Shown one piece after another: positions 8,517 through 16,614 of a DNA stretch of 48,599 nt; positions within the stretch are counted from its first letter, which is position 1; every line of letters starts with the position of its first letter. The DNA is from Fimbriimonadaceae bacterium (lineage in GTDB: Bacteria; Armatimonadota; Fimbriimonadia; Fimbriimonadales; Fimbriimonadaceae). A program made the translations under genes and the position numbers. The notes beneath the pieces were generated by a model. It was not told where the DNA came from and did no database searches. It saw nothing but the letters and a program-made list of their open reading frames with translations. The DNA lies in contig JANJUB010000181.1 in NCBI GenBank assembly GCA_024710805.1, positions 1-48,599 on the forward strand, given 5' to 3'.

Positions 8517-10045
8517 TGCGGGCATTGCTGAGTGTCACCGACAAGACCGGCATCGCCGACTTTGGCCGAGCGCTGGCGGACCGCGGCTTTGAACTGGTCA
8601 GCACGGGGGGCACCGCAAAGGCGCTCCGTGAAGCGGGTCGGGACGTGCGAGACGTGAGCGACGTCACCGGGTTCCCAGAGATGCTGGATGGGCGGGTAAA
8701 GACCCTTCACCCGATGGTTCACGGAGGTTTGCTGGGGGATGTTCGGCTGACCGATCATGTCCAGCAGATGGTCGCGGCGGGGATCGTTCCGATTCGGCTG
8801 CTCGTCGTCAACCTCTATGCGTTCGAGAAGACGGTGACCGGCCCCCACACCTTCGACGAGGCGATCGAGTCCATCGACATCGGGGGCCCCGCGATGATCC
8901 GCGCGGCCGCCAAGAACCACGCCAATGTTGCCGTGGTCGTCGATCCCACTGACTATGGGCGGGTGCTTGCGGCGCTGGACGAGGGCCACTTATCGGAGCT
9001 GCAGACCTCGCTTGCCGCTAAGGCATTCCGACACACGGCTTACTACGATTCCATGATCGCCCGCTGGCTGACGGGCCAGTCAGGTGATGCGCCCTTGACC
9101 GACACTTACACGTTGGGCCTCCGCCGGCGGCAGGAGTTTCGCTACGGCGAGAATCCCCACCAGGCCGGGGCGCTCTATCTGGACCCGCTCGACCACGCGG
9201 GAATCGCACAATCTGCGCAACTGTGGGGCAAGGAACTTAGTTACAACAACATCAATGACGCCCAAGGAGCCTGGGAACTTGTGGCCGATCTGCCGTCCGG
9301 CAGCTGCGCGATCATCAAGCACGGCAACCCGTGCGGTGCCGCGAACACCGGCGACCTCGCGGAGAGCTACCGCCAGGCTCGCGCGTCTGATCCCGTCTCG
9401 GCGTTCGGCGGCATTGCGGCCTTTCACGGAACGGTCGATGAGGCGGCGGCTCTTGCGATGACTGAGAAGGGCAACTTCCTCGAAGTCGTCATCGCCGAGG
9501 AGTTCACCGAGGATGCCCGTCGCATCTTCGCCGAGCGATCGGGTTGGGGCCAAGACGTGCGGTTGCTCGCCGCGCCAATGCCCGCGGCCGCCCACAGTAT
9601 CCAGGTCAAGTCGGTGCGGGGTGGGGCCATTCTCCAGACCTCCGACGAGGAGCCCACGACGAGCTGGACGATTGCGACGGACCGGGCACCGACCGACGAA
9701 CAGATGGCCGCCCTCCAGTTCCTGTGGCGGATCGTTCCCCATGTGAAGTCCAATGCGATCGTCGTCGGGTCTCGTTCACGCCTCTTGGGCGTTGGCGCGG
9801 GACAGATGAATCGCGTCCAATCGGTGCGGCTTGCCCTCGAGCAGGCTGGAGAGGGAGCCCGCGGGGCCGCCCTTGCCAGCGATGCGTTCTTTCCGTTCCC
9901 GGACAGCATCCATACCGCCGCCGACGCGGGAATTGCCGCCGTCATTCAGCCAGGAGGAAGCAAGAAGGACCCGGATGTGATCGCCGCCGCGAACGAAAGA
10001 GGCGTGGCGATGGTCTTTACCGGTGTACGTCACTTCTTGCATTGA
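8516..10045 (+). CDS. purH: Bifunctional AICAR formyltransferase / IMP cyclohydrolase
   Basis: A 509-residue protein catalysing the last two steps of purine synthesis: formyl transfer from 10-formyl-THF to AICAR, then closure to IMP. The N-terminal cyclohydrolase (MGS-like) domain opens with ALLSVTDKTGIADFGRAL and continues with STGGTAKALREAG and GRVKTLHP. The C-terminal transformylase domain has RYGENPHQ and the catalytic KHGNPCGAA at about residue 268. The family's C-terminal sequences DAFFPFPDSI and GGSKKDPDVI are present. Length is normal. The start ATG overlaps the stop of the Ig-like gene by one base, and no other purine gene is adjacent. Confidence 0.97.
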   Translation: MRALLSVTDKTGIADFGRALADRGFELVSTGGTAKALREAGRDVRDVSDVTGFPEMLDGRVKTLHPMVHGGLLGDVRLTDHVQQMVAAGIVPIRLLVVNLYAFEKTVTGPHTFDEAIESIDIGGPAMIRAAAKNHANVAVVVDPTDYGRVLAALDEGHLSELQTSLAAKAFRHTAYYDSMIARWLTGQSGDAPLTDTYTLGLRRRQEFRYGENPHQAGALYLDPLDHAGIAQSAQLWGKELSYNNINDAQGAWELVADLPSGSCAIIKHGNPCGAANTGDLAESYRQARASDPVSAFGGIAAFHGTVDEAAALAMTEKGNFLEVVIAEEFTEDARRIFAERSGWGQDVRLLAAPMPAAAHSIQVKSVRGGAILQTSDEEPTTSWTIATDRAPTDEQMAALQFLWRIVPHVKSNAIVVGSRSRLLGVGAGQMNRVQSVRLALEQAGEGARGAALASDAFFPFPDSIHTAADAGIAAVIQPGGSKKDPDVIAAANERGVAMVFTGVRHFLH

Positions 10046-10049
10046 TCGC

Positions 10050-10078
10050 TTGGGTAACGTTTGACGTTCAGGTATCGT
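10050..10078 (+). promoter_or_regulatory. Candidate promoter for the Gly-rich membrane protein
   Basis: TTGGGT at 10050-10055 and TATCGT at 10073-10078 are separated by 17 bases, a fair match to -35/-10 spacing. The element lies just after the purH stop (10045) and 25 bases before the GTG start at 10103. Unlike the leaderless-type sites elsewhere, a ribosome site (AGAGG, 10091-10095) follows. Confidence 0.4.
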
Positions 10079-10102
10079 CAAAAGACAGTTAGAGGTTCAC
10101 TC

Positions 10103-10465
10103 GTGAAAAATCAGAACGATATGATCATCTCAATCGTCGCGATCGTGCTTGGCCTGATTGGCTTCGCGGTCGCCTTCTTCACGCAGCGCGACGTCAATCC
10201 CGTCCCTGCGCCGGAGGCGGTCGTCACAAGCGAGCCCCAACTTCAAGGAGCGGATGTTCGCGTCGCAAACAGCCTTCCGGCGGCGGCCAACCAGAACGAT
10301 CCCTACACCGGTGGAAGCACGGGTGGCAGTCAGGCTGGCGGCGGAGCTGGCATGGGTGCTGCGGGTGGCGGAAACGTGCCGACGGCGGCTGGCGCTGGTG
10401 GTGCCGGCGGTGGCGGCGGCGTCAGCAACGACCGGCCGATGGCAGCCGGTGCTGGTGGCGGCTAG
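10103..10465 (+). CDS. Small single-pass membrane protein with Gly/Ala-rich tail
   Basis: A 120-residue protein starting at GTG 10103, chosen because AGAGG lies seven bases upstream. An earlier in-frame start at 10061 has no ribosome site. It begins VKNQNDMIISIVAIVLGLI and has one transmembrane helix at about residues 6-25, with the rest predicted outside. The last 50 residues are almost entirely Gly, Ala and Ser (GGSQAGGGAGMG, AGGAGGGGGVS), a disordered low-complexity tail. I do not recognise a family. The gene ends four bases inside the convergent trpF stop region. A structural or surface role is a guess. Confidence 0.6.
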   Translation: MKNQNDMIISIVAIVLGLIGFAVAFFTQRDVNPVPAPEAVVTSEPQLQGADVRVANSLPAAANQNDPYTGGSTGGSQAGGGAGMGAAGGGNVPTAAGAGGAGGGGGVSNDRPMAAGAGGG

Positions 10466-11034
10466 AAAGCAGACTTCGCATTCTCGATGAATGCTCTCAG
10501 GCGCTCTGGGTCTTTGACCCCGGGCGCCTTTTCAATTCCCGAGCTGACGTCGACCCCAGCGGGACGTACGCGTCGAATCGCTTCGGCGACGTTGTCCGGG
10601 GTGAGGCCGCCCGCGAGGATCACAGGAATCGCCGAATAGGCCACGACGCGCGCAGCCTCGTCCCAATCGACTTTCTGTCCGGAGCCCCCATGCTGGTGGG
10701 GATGATAGGCGTCCAACACGCGATACGCCCCCTCTGTCGGCGGCTCTCCCGCGGGGTCACCGACCCGCCACACGCTGAGCCGGGGGCGAGGATCGTCCCA
10801 GTCCACGGGCCAGGTGTGCGCCTGAACATGGGTGTACCCATCCGGAGTCTGGCGAGCCACGCCGTACACCGCAACCCGCGGAACGGGCAACTCGAACAGC
10901 CACTCTGGCCCCCAACCCTCCCCCACAAAGCGGGGACTGCTGGGCTCGCCTACGAATCCCAGCAAATCGGCTCCCAGGGCCACCGCAAGTTCGGCATCCT
11001 CTTGTCGGCGCAGGCCACAGATCTTGACGATCAC
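10462..11034 (-). CDS. trpF: Phosphoribosylanthranilate isomerase
   Basis: A 190-residue TIM-barrel enzyme for the third step of tryptophan synthesis, N-(5-phosphoribosyl)anthranilate to CdRP. The N-terminal MIVKICGLRRQEDAELA carries the catalytic Cys of the KICG motif. The later strand ILAGGLTPDNV and the C-terminal VDVSSGIE bind phosphate, with Asp in VDVSSG as the usual general acid. It is a little shorter than the common 200-210 residues. Its start overlaps the trpC stop by four bases (ATGA), so it is translationally coupled as the third gene of trpDCF. Confidence 0.95.
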   Translation of the reverse strand: MIVKICGLRRQEDAELAVALGADLLGFVGEPSSPRFVGEGWGPEWLFELPVPRVAVYGVARQTPDGYTHVQAHTWPVDWDDPRPRLSVWRVGDPAGEPPTEGAYRVLDAYHPHQHGGSGQKVDWDEAARVVAYSAIPVILAGGLTPDNVAEAIRRVRPAGVDVSSGIEKAPGVKDPERLRAFIENAKSAF

Positions 11035-11834
11035 CAGCCCATCACCTCGCGCACTTTGGCTTCGACATCCGATGATCCGCAGAACGTCGTTCCAATGAGC
11101 ACCGCGCGTGCTCCGGCTCGGGCAACCCGGCGCAAATCGTCAGATGTGGCCAGTGCGCTCTCGCTGACCGCCAAGCAGTGCGGCGCGATCAGGGGGATCA
11201 ACCGCTCTGATGTCGCGAGGTCGGTCTCAAAGGTGGCCAGATTCCGGTTGTTCACGCCGATGACGGTCTGCGCAGATCCGCTGTGAGGCAGGAGTTGGAG
11301 CGCCCGTTCAGTCTCGTCAACGTCATGCACTTCGATGAGCACGTCGAGCCCCAAAGCGTGGGCTTCAGATTGGAAATCGGTGACTGCCGCGTCGGAAAGC
11401 GCGGCCACGATCAGTAAGACGGCATCGGCTCCCCAAGCCCGGGCCTCGGCGATCTGGTACGAGTCGATGGTGAAGTCCTTGCGAAGGATGGGTAGCGACA
11501 CGGCTCCCCGCACCCGCCGAAGATTCTCCGGCGAGCCCTGAAAAAACCGCTCGTCGGTCAACACGCTCAGACACGATGCCCCCGCCCGCGCATAGGATTC
11601 GGCGATCGCGACCGGATCGAAGTCGGCTCGGATCAGACCCTGCGAGGGGCTCGCCTTCTTCACCTCGGCGATCAGAGACAGCGGTTGTGGTCCGTGCGCC
11701 AGAGCTTGGATGAACCCGCGACACGGCGCCGCGTCGCGAATCTGGGCATCGAGCTCCGCACGGGGGATGCGGTCTCGGGCTGCCTTGACCTCAATCTGCT
11801 TGTGCGCGAGAATCTCGGCGAGCCGATCAGCCAT
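11031..11834 (-). CDS. trpC: Indole-3-glycerol phosphate synthase
   Basis: A 267-residue TIM barrel that decarboxylates and closes CdRP to indole-3-glycerol phosphate. The family blocks are intact: SLIAEVKKASPSQGLI (catalytic Lys), SCLSVLTDERFFQGS, PILRKDFTIDSYQIAEARAWGADAVLLI, VIGVNNRNLATFETDL and AVSESAL. The start at ATG 11834 (MADRLAEILAHKQIEVKAAR) overlaps the end of trpD by eight bases. The frame stays open upstream inside trpD, but that extension is out-of-frame shadow of trpD. It sits between trpD and trpF in a tight operon. Confidence 0.96.
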   Translation of the reverse strand: MADRLAEILAHKQIEVKAARDRIPRAELDAQIRDAAPCRGFIQALAHGPQPLSLIAEVKKASPSQGLIRADFDPVAIAESYARAGASCLSVLTDERFFQGSPENLRRVRGAVSLPILRKDFTIDSYQIAEARAWGADAVLLIVAALSDAAVTDFQSEAHALGLDVLIEVHDVDETERALQLLPHSGSAQTVIGVNNRNLATFETDLATSERLIPLIAPHCLAVSESALATSDDLRRVARAGARAVLIGTTFCGSSDVEAKVREVMGW

Positions 11835-12840
11835 TTGTCGCCTCGCGAAGGGCATCGAGCTGGCGCACGGCGGCACCCGAGGCAATCGTGGCTCGAGCCT
11901 GCTTGAGCGCGTCAGTGAGCGACTCCGCATGGCCGCTGATGTAAAGCGCGGCGGCCGCGCTGGGCAGGATCGCGGCGGATCGGGCTGATTCGGGCTGGGA
12001 GATCGCTTCAAGCAAGATGGCGGCGTTGTCGTCGACGGTGTCACCTGGCTGGAGCGCGTCATCGGCCACGGGGTGCATCCCGAACTCGGCGGGGTTGACC
12101 GTAAACTCCTTGACTCCGTGCGGCCCGACCTCGGCCACCTTGGTCGGTGCACAAGGGGATACCTCGTCGAGGCCGTCCTGGCCCCGCACAATCCACGCCC
12201 GCTCGATTCCCAAAGCGTGCGCGGCCTCGGCCATCGGCTGCAAAAGCGCGTCGTCGTATACGCCGATGATCTGCCTCGAAGCGCGGGCGGGGTTGGCAAG
12301 CGGACCGAGCTGATTAAAGACCGTACGGATGCCGAGAGCCTTCCGAACCGAGCCCACGTGTCGCATTGCCGGGTGGTGTTGGGGCGCAAACAGGAAAGCC
12401 AGGCCGAGGTCCCCCAGCGCGCGATCCCACACGTCGAGCGGGGCGGAGATGTTGACGCCCAGCGCCTCGAGAACGTCCGCAGACCCGCAGCGGCTCGTCA
12501 TTGCGCGGTTGCCGTGCTTGGCGACTTTGGCCCCGGCCGCAGACGCCACGATCGCCGCCGCGGTCGAGAGATTGAACGATGGTGAGCCCCCACCGGTTCC
12601 ACAGGTATCGAGCACATTGGGTAGCGGGTGCTCGATGCGAACCGCGTGCTCCTGCATCACCCGTGCGAAAACCGCGAGTTCGGCTCCGCTGGCGCCCTTG
12701 GCGCGTAGCGCGATGAGGAACGCCGTGGTTTCGATATCGGATGCCGCCCCCTGCATCAGCGCGGTCATCGCGGTCTCGGCCTCTTCGGACGTCAAGTCTT
12801 GTCCGGACACCAGCCGTTCGAGCAACTCGCGCCATTCCAT
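11827..12840 (-). CDS. trpD: Anthranilate phosphoribosyltransferase
   Basis: A 337-residue enzyme transferring phosphoribosyl from PRPP to anthranilate. It has the CGTGGGSPSFNLSTAAA glycine-rich PRPP loop near residue 80, then VAKHGNRAMTSRCGSADVLEALG, NQLGPLANPA and VRGQDGLDEVS. All are diagnostic. The start is ATG 12840 (MEWRELLERL). A longer frame to 12936 would run through the promoter region and into the divergent gene. A TACACT -10-like hexamer lies eight bases before the ATG. It heads trpDCF; trpE, trpG, trpB and trpA are not in the window. Confidence 0.96.
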   Translation of the reverse strand: MEWRELLERLVSGQDLTSEEAETAMTALMQGAASDIETTAFLIALRAKGASGAELAVFARVMQEHAVRIEHPLPNVLDTCGTGGGSPSFNLSTAAAIVASAAGAKVAKHGNRAMTSRCGSADVLEALGVNISAPLDVWDRALGDLGLAFLFAPQHHPAMRHVGSVRKALGIRTVFNQLGPLANPARASRQIIGVYDDALLQPMAEAAHALGIERAWIVRGQDGLDEVSPCAPTKVAEVGPHGVKEFTVNPAEFGMHPVADDALQPGDTVDDNAAILLEAISQPESARSAAILPSAAAALYISGHAESLTDALKQARATIASGAAVRQLDALREATNG

Positions 12841-12848
12841 GAACGGGG

Positions 12849-12854
12849 AGTGTA
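12849..12854 (-). promoter_or_regulatory. -10-like hexamer before trpD
   Basis: TACACT on the minus strand ends eight bases before the trpD ATG. No convincing -35 is visible, and no Shine-Dalgarno sequence fits between, so the trp mRNA may be leaderless or nearly so. No leader peptide rich in Trp codons and no attenuator hairpin is visible here. Confidence 0.4.
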
Positions 12855-12944
12855 CAAGATCGGGACCGTTCGAACCGGGGCGACACGACCCTGAGCCACG
12901 CGCATAAGAACTCCGACAATTGCGTGAGAGAGGCATCTAAGGGC

Positions 12945-14648
12945 ATGACTGGCTGGGCTCGAATAGCGATGGCGCTTGCGCCACAGGATCCCCGTGCGGG
13001 TTGGTACCGCGAGTGCCTCGCGCACGCCGGGGTTCGGGCCGAGATCCTGCATGAGTGGGTGCCTTACGAACTCTCGCGAACTCACGTCTGTCTGCTCGCA
13101 GGGGTCGGCAAACTCACGCCCGCGCAGAAAGAGGGCCTCCGCTCATGGGTCGATCAGGGTGGCCACTTGGTGGTGGCCGGATCCCCGATGGAACTCGAAG
13201 AGATTCTTGGGCTCGTGCAGGAGGGTTCGCGGCGTCGTTCTGTCGGTTACGTGACGCCGACGAAAGCCGATCGACTTTGGCCCGACGACACTCCGCGCAT
13301 CAAGGCGCTCGGCATCACAACCGTTACGCCGCGGACGGCGGAAGTTGTCGCTGAATGCTCCGGCCGGGCGGCCATCACTCGCTTTCGATATGGCCACGGC
13401 ACGGCCACCTACGTCGGCATCGATCTTGGACTCACTTCGCAACTGATCGCGATGGGCCGAAGCGTCGAGTGCGACGCGATTGGACCCGATGAGGACCGCG
13501 TGAGCTTTGATGACGACGTGCTTCGCGCCGAAGATGGCATTGCGCTCAGCTTTGAATCCGACCGAACGCCCGCCAAGGGCGATGAGCCCGGCCACTTCGG
13601 CCATGCTTGGGTCGATCTCGCGCGCGAAGTCTGGCTGAGAGCGGTGTTTGAGGCCATCGAGCGCTCCGGCAAAACGACGCCGGTCACGTGGTACTGGCCA
13701 AACGCGGCGATCGGCGCGGCAACCCTCACGCTCGACGTGCGCGATAACGAGGTCGATCGGATCGTCGCGATGCAGCGCATGCTCTCGATGTTCGGCTGCA
13801 CAGCGACGTGGCTCGTACCCATGCCCGGTTACTCCGCCGACGTGTATCGAGCGATGCGCGGGATGGAGCATGAAGTGGGTCTCTTGTTTTCGGTTGACGA
13901 GCCGAATGGATGGCACGATGATCGGCTTCGTATCCAGTTCACGAACCTGATCCGCCTCGCTTCTTGGCCCGCAATGGGCACCGTGCGAGTTCAGCATGGC
14001 CAGTGGAAGGGCTGGACCCAGTTCTATGATGCGTGCGAAGCGGCTGGCGCGCGAGTCTCCGTCAACAAGGGCGGGCGACAAGCGGCAACGGCGGGATTTG
14101 CCTTTGGCACCTGCCACCCCTTCTTCCCGATCCGCAAGGATGGGAAGGACCGACATGTGCTCGAGCTTCCGTACCAGTTGTGGGAGCCCGGTCGGGTGAC
14201 CTCCGAGAACACTGCGATCAGCATCATCGAGGCCGTCGCCGCTCGGAACGGCTGTCTCGGCTTCTCGCTGCACCCCGACGACATGAGCGATCCGGCGATC
14301 TCGGCGGCGGTTCGGAGGGTGCTGATGACCTGCAAAGAGCGCAAGATGGTGTTCATGAAGGCGGACGACGTCGGACGATTCGAGCGCGCCCGCCGCCACC
14401 TCCGAGTGACCACCAAACTCCTCGGCGAAGCCGGGTGGATTCAGGTCTCTTCAGAGAACGAGATCAACGGATTGACCTTGATGCTTCCCGGGACGGGCTA
14501 CCAGATCTTCGAGCGACGCAAACCACTTGAGTCGCAGGTGATCGAGGCGTTTGGCACGGCGTTCACCGGCATCACCCTCGACATCCCCGCGATGACACTC
14601 GTCGATCTCGAGTGGACCCAGGGCTCGATGGGTCGTCAGGTTGCCTGA
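12945..14648 (+). CDS. Unrecognised two-domain protein, deacetylase-like C-terminal half
   Basis: A 567-residue protein from ATG 12945, with AAGGG just upstream. The N-terminal 190 residues look like a Rossmann/flavodoxin-like glutamine-amidotransferase fold of the BPL_N or beta-galactosidase A4 type: THVCLLAGVGKLTPAQKEGL, then WVDQGGHLVVAG, then RYGHGTATYVGIDLG. From about 240 a second domain begins with ATLTLDVRDNEVDRIVAM and FGCTATWLVP, which matches the first strand and helix of polysaccharide deacetylase-like (NodB) barrels. It ends with ISAAVRRVLMTCKERKMVFMKADDV. The NodB metal-binding D-D/H-H set is not clearly complete, so activity is uncertain. There is no signal peptide. It converges with the PIG-L deacetylase gene, overlapping by 13 bases. 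Confidence 0.72.
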   Translation: MTGWARIAMALAPQDPRAGWYRECLAHAGVRAEILHEWVPYELSRTHVCLLAGVGKLTPAQKEGLRSWVDQGGHLVVAGSPMELEEILGLVQEGSRRRSVGYVTPTKADRLWPDDTPRIKALGITTVTPRTAEVVAECSGRAAITRFRYGHGTATYVGIDLGLTSQLIAMGRSVECDAIGPDEDRVSFDDDVLRAEDGIALSFESDRTPAKGDEPGHFGHAWVDLAREVWLRAVFEAIERSGKTTPVTWYWPNAAIGAATLTLDVRDNEVDRIVAMQRMLSMFGCTATWLVPMPGYSADVYRAMRGMEHEVGLLFSVDEPNGWHDDRLRIQFTNLIRLASWPAMGTVRVQHGQWKGWTQFYDACEAAGARVSVNKGGRQAATAGFAFGTCHPFFPIRKDGKDRHVLELPYQLWEPGRVTSENTAISIIEAVAARNGCLGFSLHPDDMSDPAISAAVRRVLMTCKERKMVFMKADDVGRFERARRHLRVTTKLLGEAGWIQVSSENEINGLTLMLPGTGYQIFERRKPLESQVIEAFGTAFTGITLDIPAMTLVDLEWTQGSMGRQVA

Positions 14649-15355
14649 AGCGCCCTCAGCCAGCGTTGCCACCGTTCGCTCTTCGCGACCCTTGAGGCTA
14701 AGGGTTCGGGCAGCGCGACCTTGGTGAAGTCGGTCGCCTTCTGCCGCCGCATCCGCTCGGTTTTGACAAGCGAGCCCTCGCCCATGAGCCGCGCCCGCAG
14801 CTCGGCGAACAGCAAGTTCTTCCAGATGGCCTGGCTTGGGTAACTCTTGGCGATCGCCAGCTTTATGGCTTGCTCATCAGGAGGTACCTCGCGCACGGCC
14901 TGTCCAGTTGGATCGGCGAAGCGATTGATGCGCGGAATGCGGGTCAGGTAGCTGTAGTACAGCGGGACTTCGAAGATCGGCCCGCCGTAGGTGTGGTTGA
15001 CGAGCCAGTTGGTCGAGTCGTGATCCAGATGACCTTGTTCAAAGGCAGTGGTGACCACACGGTCCGGCTTGACCGAGTCAATCATCCGAGCGAAGGGATC
15101 CCGCAAGCGATTCAGCTCGTCGCACACGTTGCCGTCCTCGGCCCCGTGAAAGAAAAGCCGATCCTGGGGAATCCCGAGTCGCTCCGCGACCCGGCGGCCT
15201 TCCGCTTCGCGGACCTCGGTATGGTGCGTCCAACTCACCCATACTTCGCTGTTGTGCTGGACAAGGTGGTGCATCCATGCGACGATCGCAATCTCGTCGT
15301 CGGGATGGGTCATCGCGAACAGCCAGCGGCGCGGCGTGGGATCGAAGGGCTCCAT
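14636..15355 (-). CDS. PIG-L / LmbE family N-acetylglucosamine deacetylase-like protein
   Basis: A 239-residue zinc hydrolase family member. The metal site motif is MTHPDDEIAIVAW, equivalent to the canonical PHPDDE, near residue 15. The downstream GHLDHDSTNW segment near residue 112 supplies the His ligand. PIG-L proteins deacetylate GlcNAc-linked substrates such as GlcNAc-malate, GlcNAc-inositol or glycan intermediates; which one applies here cannot be told. Its ATG overlaps the last base of the cytidylyltransferase stop, so it is part of the minus-strand sugar/LPS cluster, which favours an envelope glycan substrate. Confidence 0.88.
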   Translation of the reverse strand: MEPFDPTPRRWLFAMTHPDDEIAIVAWMHHLVQHNSEVWVSWTHHTEVREAEGRRVAERLGIPQDRLFFHGAEDGNVCDELNRLRDPFARMIDSVKPDRVVTTAFEQGHLDHDSTNWLVNHTYGGPIFEVPLYYSYLTRIPRINRFADPTGQAVREVPPDEQAIKLAIAKSYPSQAIWKNLLFAELRARLMGEGSLVKTERMRRQKATDFTKVALPEPLASRVAKSERWQRWLRALQAT

Positions 15356-15801
15356 CAGCTTGGCTTCATGCGGCGAACGAGATCGGTGGTCGAGCGTCCG
15401 GTAAGGAAGGGCAGGATCACCACCTGCCCGCCGTATGCTTCGACGACCTCGGTTTCTGGAAGTTGTTCCTTCTGGTAGTCCCCACCCTTGACATGGATCT
15501 CAGGCTTCAGCCGGCCGATAAGCTCGATCGGTGTATCTTCCGCGAAGACGACCGCTCCATCGACCGCGCGGAGGGCTTCGAGGACGGCGACTCGATCTTC
15601 CGCGGAGTTGAGCGGGCGCTCAGGGCCTTTGTTAAGCCTCCGCACCGAGTCATCGCTGTTCACTCCTACGATGAGCAGATCTCCGAGTGCCCGCGCTTCG
15701 GCGAGATACTGGACATGGCCGGCGTGGAGTAAGTCGAACACCCCGTTGGTAAGCACCAGTCGCTTGCCGTTACGGAGTTCGAGAGCCTCTTCGAGAGTCA
15801 A
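15355..15801 (-). CDS. rfaE2: D-glycero-beta-D-manno-heptose 1-phosphate adenylyltransferase type nucleotidyltransferase
   Basis: A 148-residue single-domain cytidylyltransferase-fold enzyme. LTNGVFDLLHAGHVQYL carries the HxGH signature, followed by LLIVGVNSDDSVRRL, RPLNSAEDRVAVL, VKGGDY and a C-terminal GRSTTDLVRRM. This matches the HldE C-terminal half (RfaE2), which makes ADP-heptose for LPS core. I place the start at TTG 15801, where GAGG sits eight bases upstream. The ATG at 15858 would overlap the response regulator gene by 47 bases. Its kinase partner RfaE1 is about 0.8 kb upstream, separated by two unrelated small genes. Most enterobacteria fuse the two. Confidence 0.88.
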   Translation of the reverse strand: MTLEEALELRNGKRLVLTNGVFDLLHAGHVQYLAEARALGDLLIVGVNSDDSVRRLNKGPERPLNSAEDRVAVLEALRAVDGAVVFAEDTPIELIGRLKPEIHVKGGDYQKEQLPETEVVEAYGGQVVILPFLTGRSTTDLVRRMKPS

Positions 15802-15811
15802 GGATGAAACC

Positions 15812-16258
15812 TCAGGGCATTCTTTCTTTCGATCGAGCGGCCCGTTCCCACATCGCAATCGTCTGCACGTTGCGTCGCCGTTGATCCATAGCGGTATTCA
15901 CCTTGATCGCGAGCAGGTCGTACACGTCGATGCCTGGGGCGTTCTTTTCGATGTAGTCGTGGGCTCCCCGGCGCATACACTCGACCGCATTCGCCACGTT
16001 TCCGTAGGCGGTCATCACCACAACCTCCGCGAAAAGATCGCGGGCAAAAGCGGCCTGAAGGACATGGAGGCCCGAATCCGGATTCTCCATGCTCATGTCG
16101 GTCACGATGACGTCAAACGGGGTCTCGGCTTCGCCAATCATCTGAATGCCCGCCTGCGAGTTTTCGGCGGTCGTCACCACGTAGCCCTCGCGCTGCAATC
16201 TGCGCGCGACGGCGGCGGCCACACTCTCTTCGTCATCGATGACTAATACACGGCTCAT
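15812..16258 (-). CDS. Stand-alone response regulator receiver protein
   Basis: A 148-residue protein with a single REC domain and no DNA-binding output domain. VLVIDDEESVAAAVARRLQ gives the acidic pair. VIVTDMSM near residue 53 carries the phospho-acceptor Asp. VVVMTAYG gives the conserved Thr, and GAHDYIEKNAPG gives the conserved Lys. A 25-residue basic tail follows. There is no histidine kinase in the window. It lies between a rho-independent terminator (16298-16323) and the cytidylyltransferase gene, so it likely heads a RR-rfaE2-PIG-L transcript. A phosphorelay or protein-protein output role is expected. Confidence 0.93.
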   Translation of the reverse strand: MSRVLVIDDEESVAAAVARRLQREGYVVTTAENSQAGIQMIGEAETPFDVIVTDMSMENPDSGLHVLQAAFARDLFAEVVVMTAYGNVANAVECMRRGAHDYIEKNAPGIDVYDLLAIKVNTAMDQRRRNVQTIAMWERAARSKERMP

Positions 16259-16297
16259 TTCTATTCGTAGTATGGCAGGGAGTGAAGCACAAGAAAA

Positions 16298-16323
16298 GAG
16301 AACCAGACTGAAGTCTGATTCTC
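16298..16323 (-). terminator. Rho-independent terminator after the lgt-rfaE1-Lys-rich unit
   Basis: A 12-base inverted repeat with one mismatch (GAGAACCAGACT at 16298-16309, AGTCTGATTCTC at 16312-16323). On the minus strand it is followed by TTTTCTTGT. It lies 25 bases past the stop of the Lys-rich gene and separates that transcript from the response regulator gene. Confidence 0.75.
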
Positions 16324-16347
16324 TCTCAATGCGAACTTACGACCGGA

Positions 16348-16593
16348 TTACTCCGCCGCTTCTTCGGACTTCTTCTTGGGCGCGCGCTTCGGCTTGTCGG
16401 CAGCGTCGGCGGCCTTTGCGGCCTTGGGCGCAGCCACCTTCTTCGGGGCCGGAGCCTTCTTCTCGGGCTTCTCGGCGGCTACCTTTGCCTTCGGCGTATC
16501 GCCCTTCTGCTTCTTCGCTTCGGCGATCAACTCTTTGATCCGCTGATCCTTACGATGCCAACGTTGGCGCAACTCTTTGTTTCGAACTCGCAT
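16348..16593 (-). CDS. Small Lys/Ala-rich basic protein
   Basis: An 81-residue, highly basic protein. The N-terminal MRVRNKELRQRWHRKDQRIK forms an amphipathic, Arg/Lys-dense helix. The C-terminal two thirds consist of Lys, Ala, Pro and Glu (KKAPAPKKVAAPKAAKAA, then KRAPKKKSEEAAE). This composition is typical of nucleic-acid-binding tails, such as histone-H1-like or ribosome-associated proteins. No family is recognised. The start has GAGGAA six bases before the ATG. It sits 21 bases after rfaE1, last in that transcript before the terminator. Confidence 0.75.
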   Translation of the reverse strand: MRVRNKELRQRWHRKDQRIKELIAEAKKQKGDTPKAKVAAEKPEKKAPAPKKVAAPKAAKAADAADKPKRAPKKKSEEAAE

Positions 16594-16614
16594 TCAGATT
16601 CCTCGACTGAACGC

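Noticed and set aside
11835-12389. N-terminal extension of trpC making a 452-residue frame
   Set aside because: The extra part is Pro/Arg/Ser-rich and is trpD read in another frame. TrpC proteins normally begin at the ATG at 11834.
13143-14399. Minus-strand open frame of 418 codons opposite the two-domain protein gene
   Set aside because: Same reason: an antisense shadow with an Arg/His/Asp-rich composition and no ribosome site.
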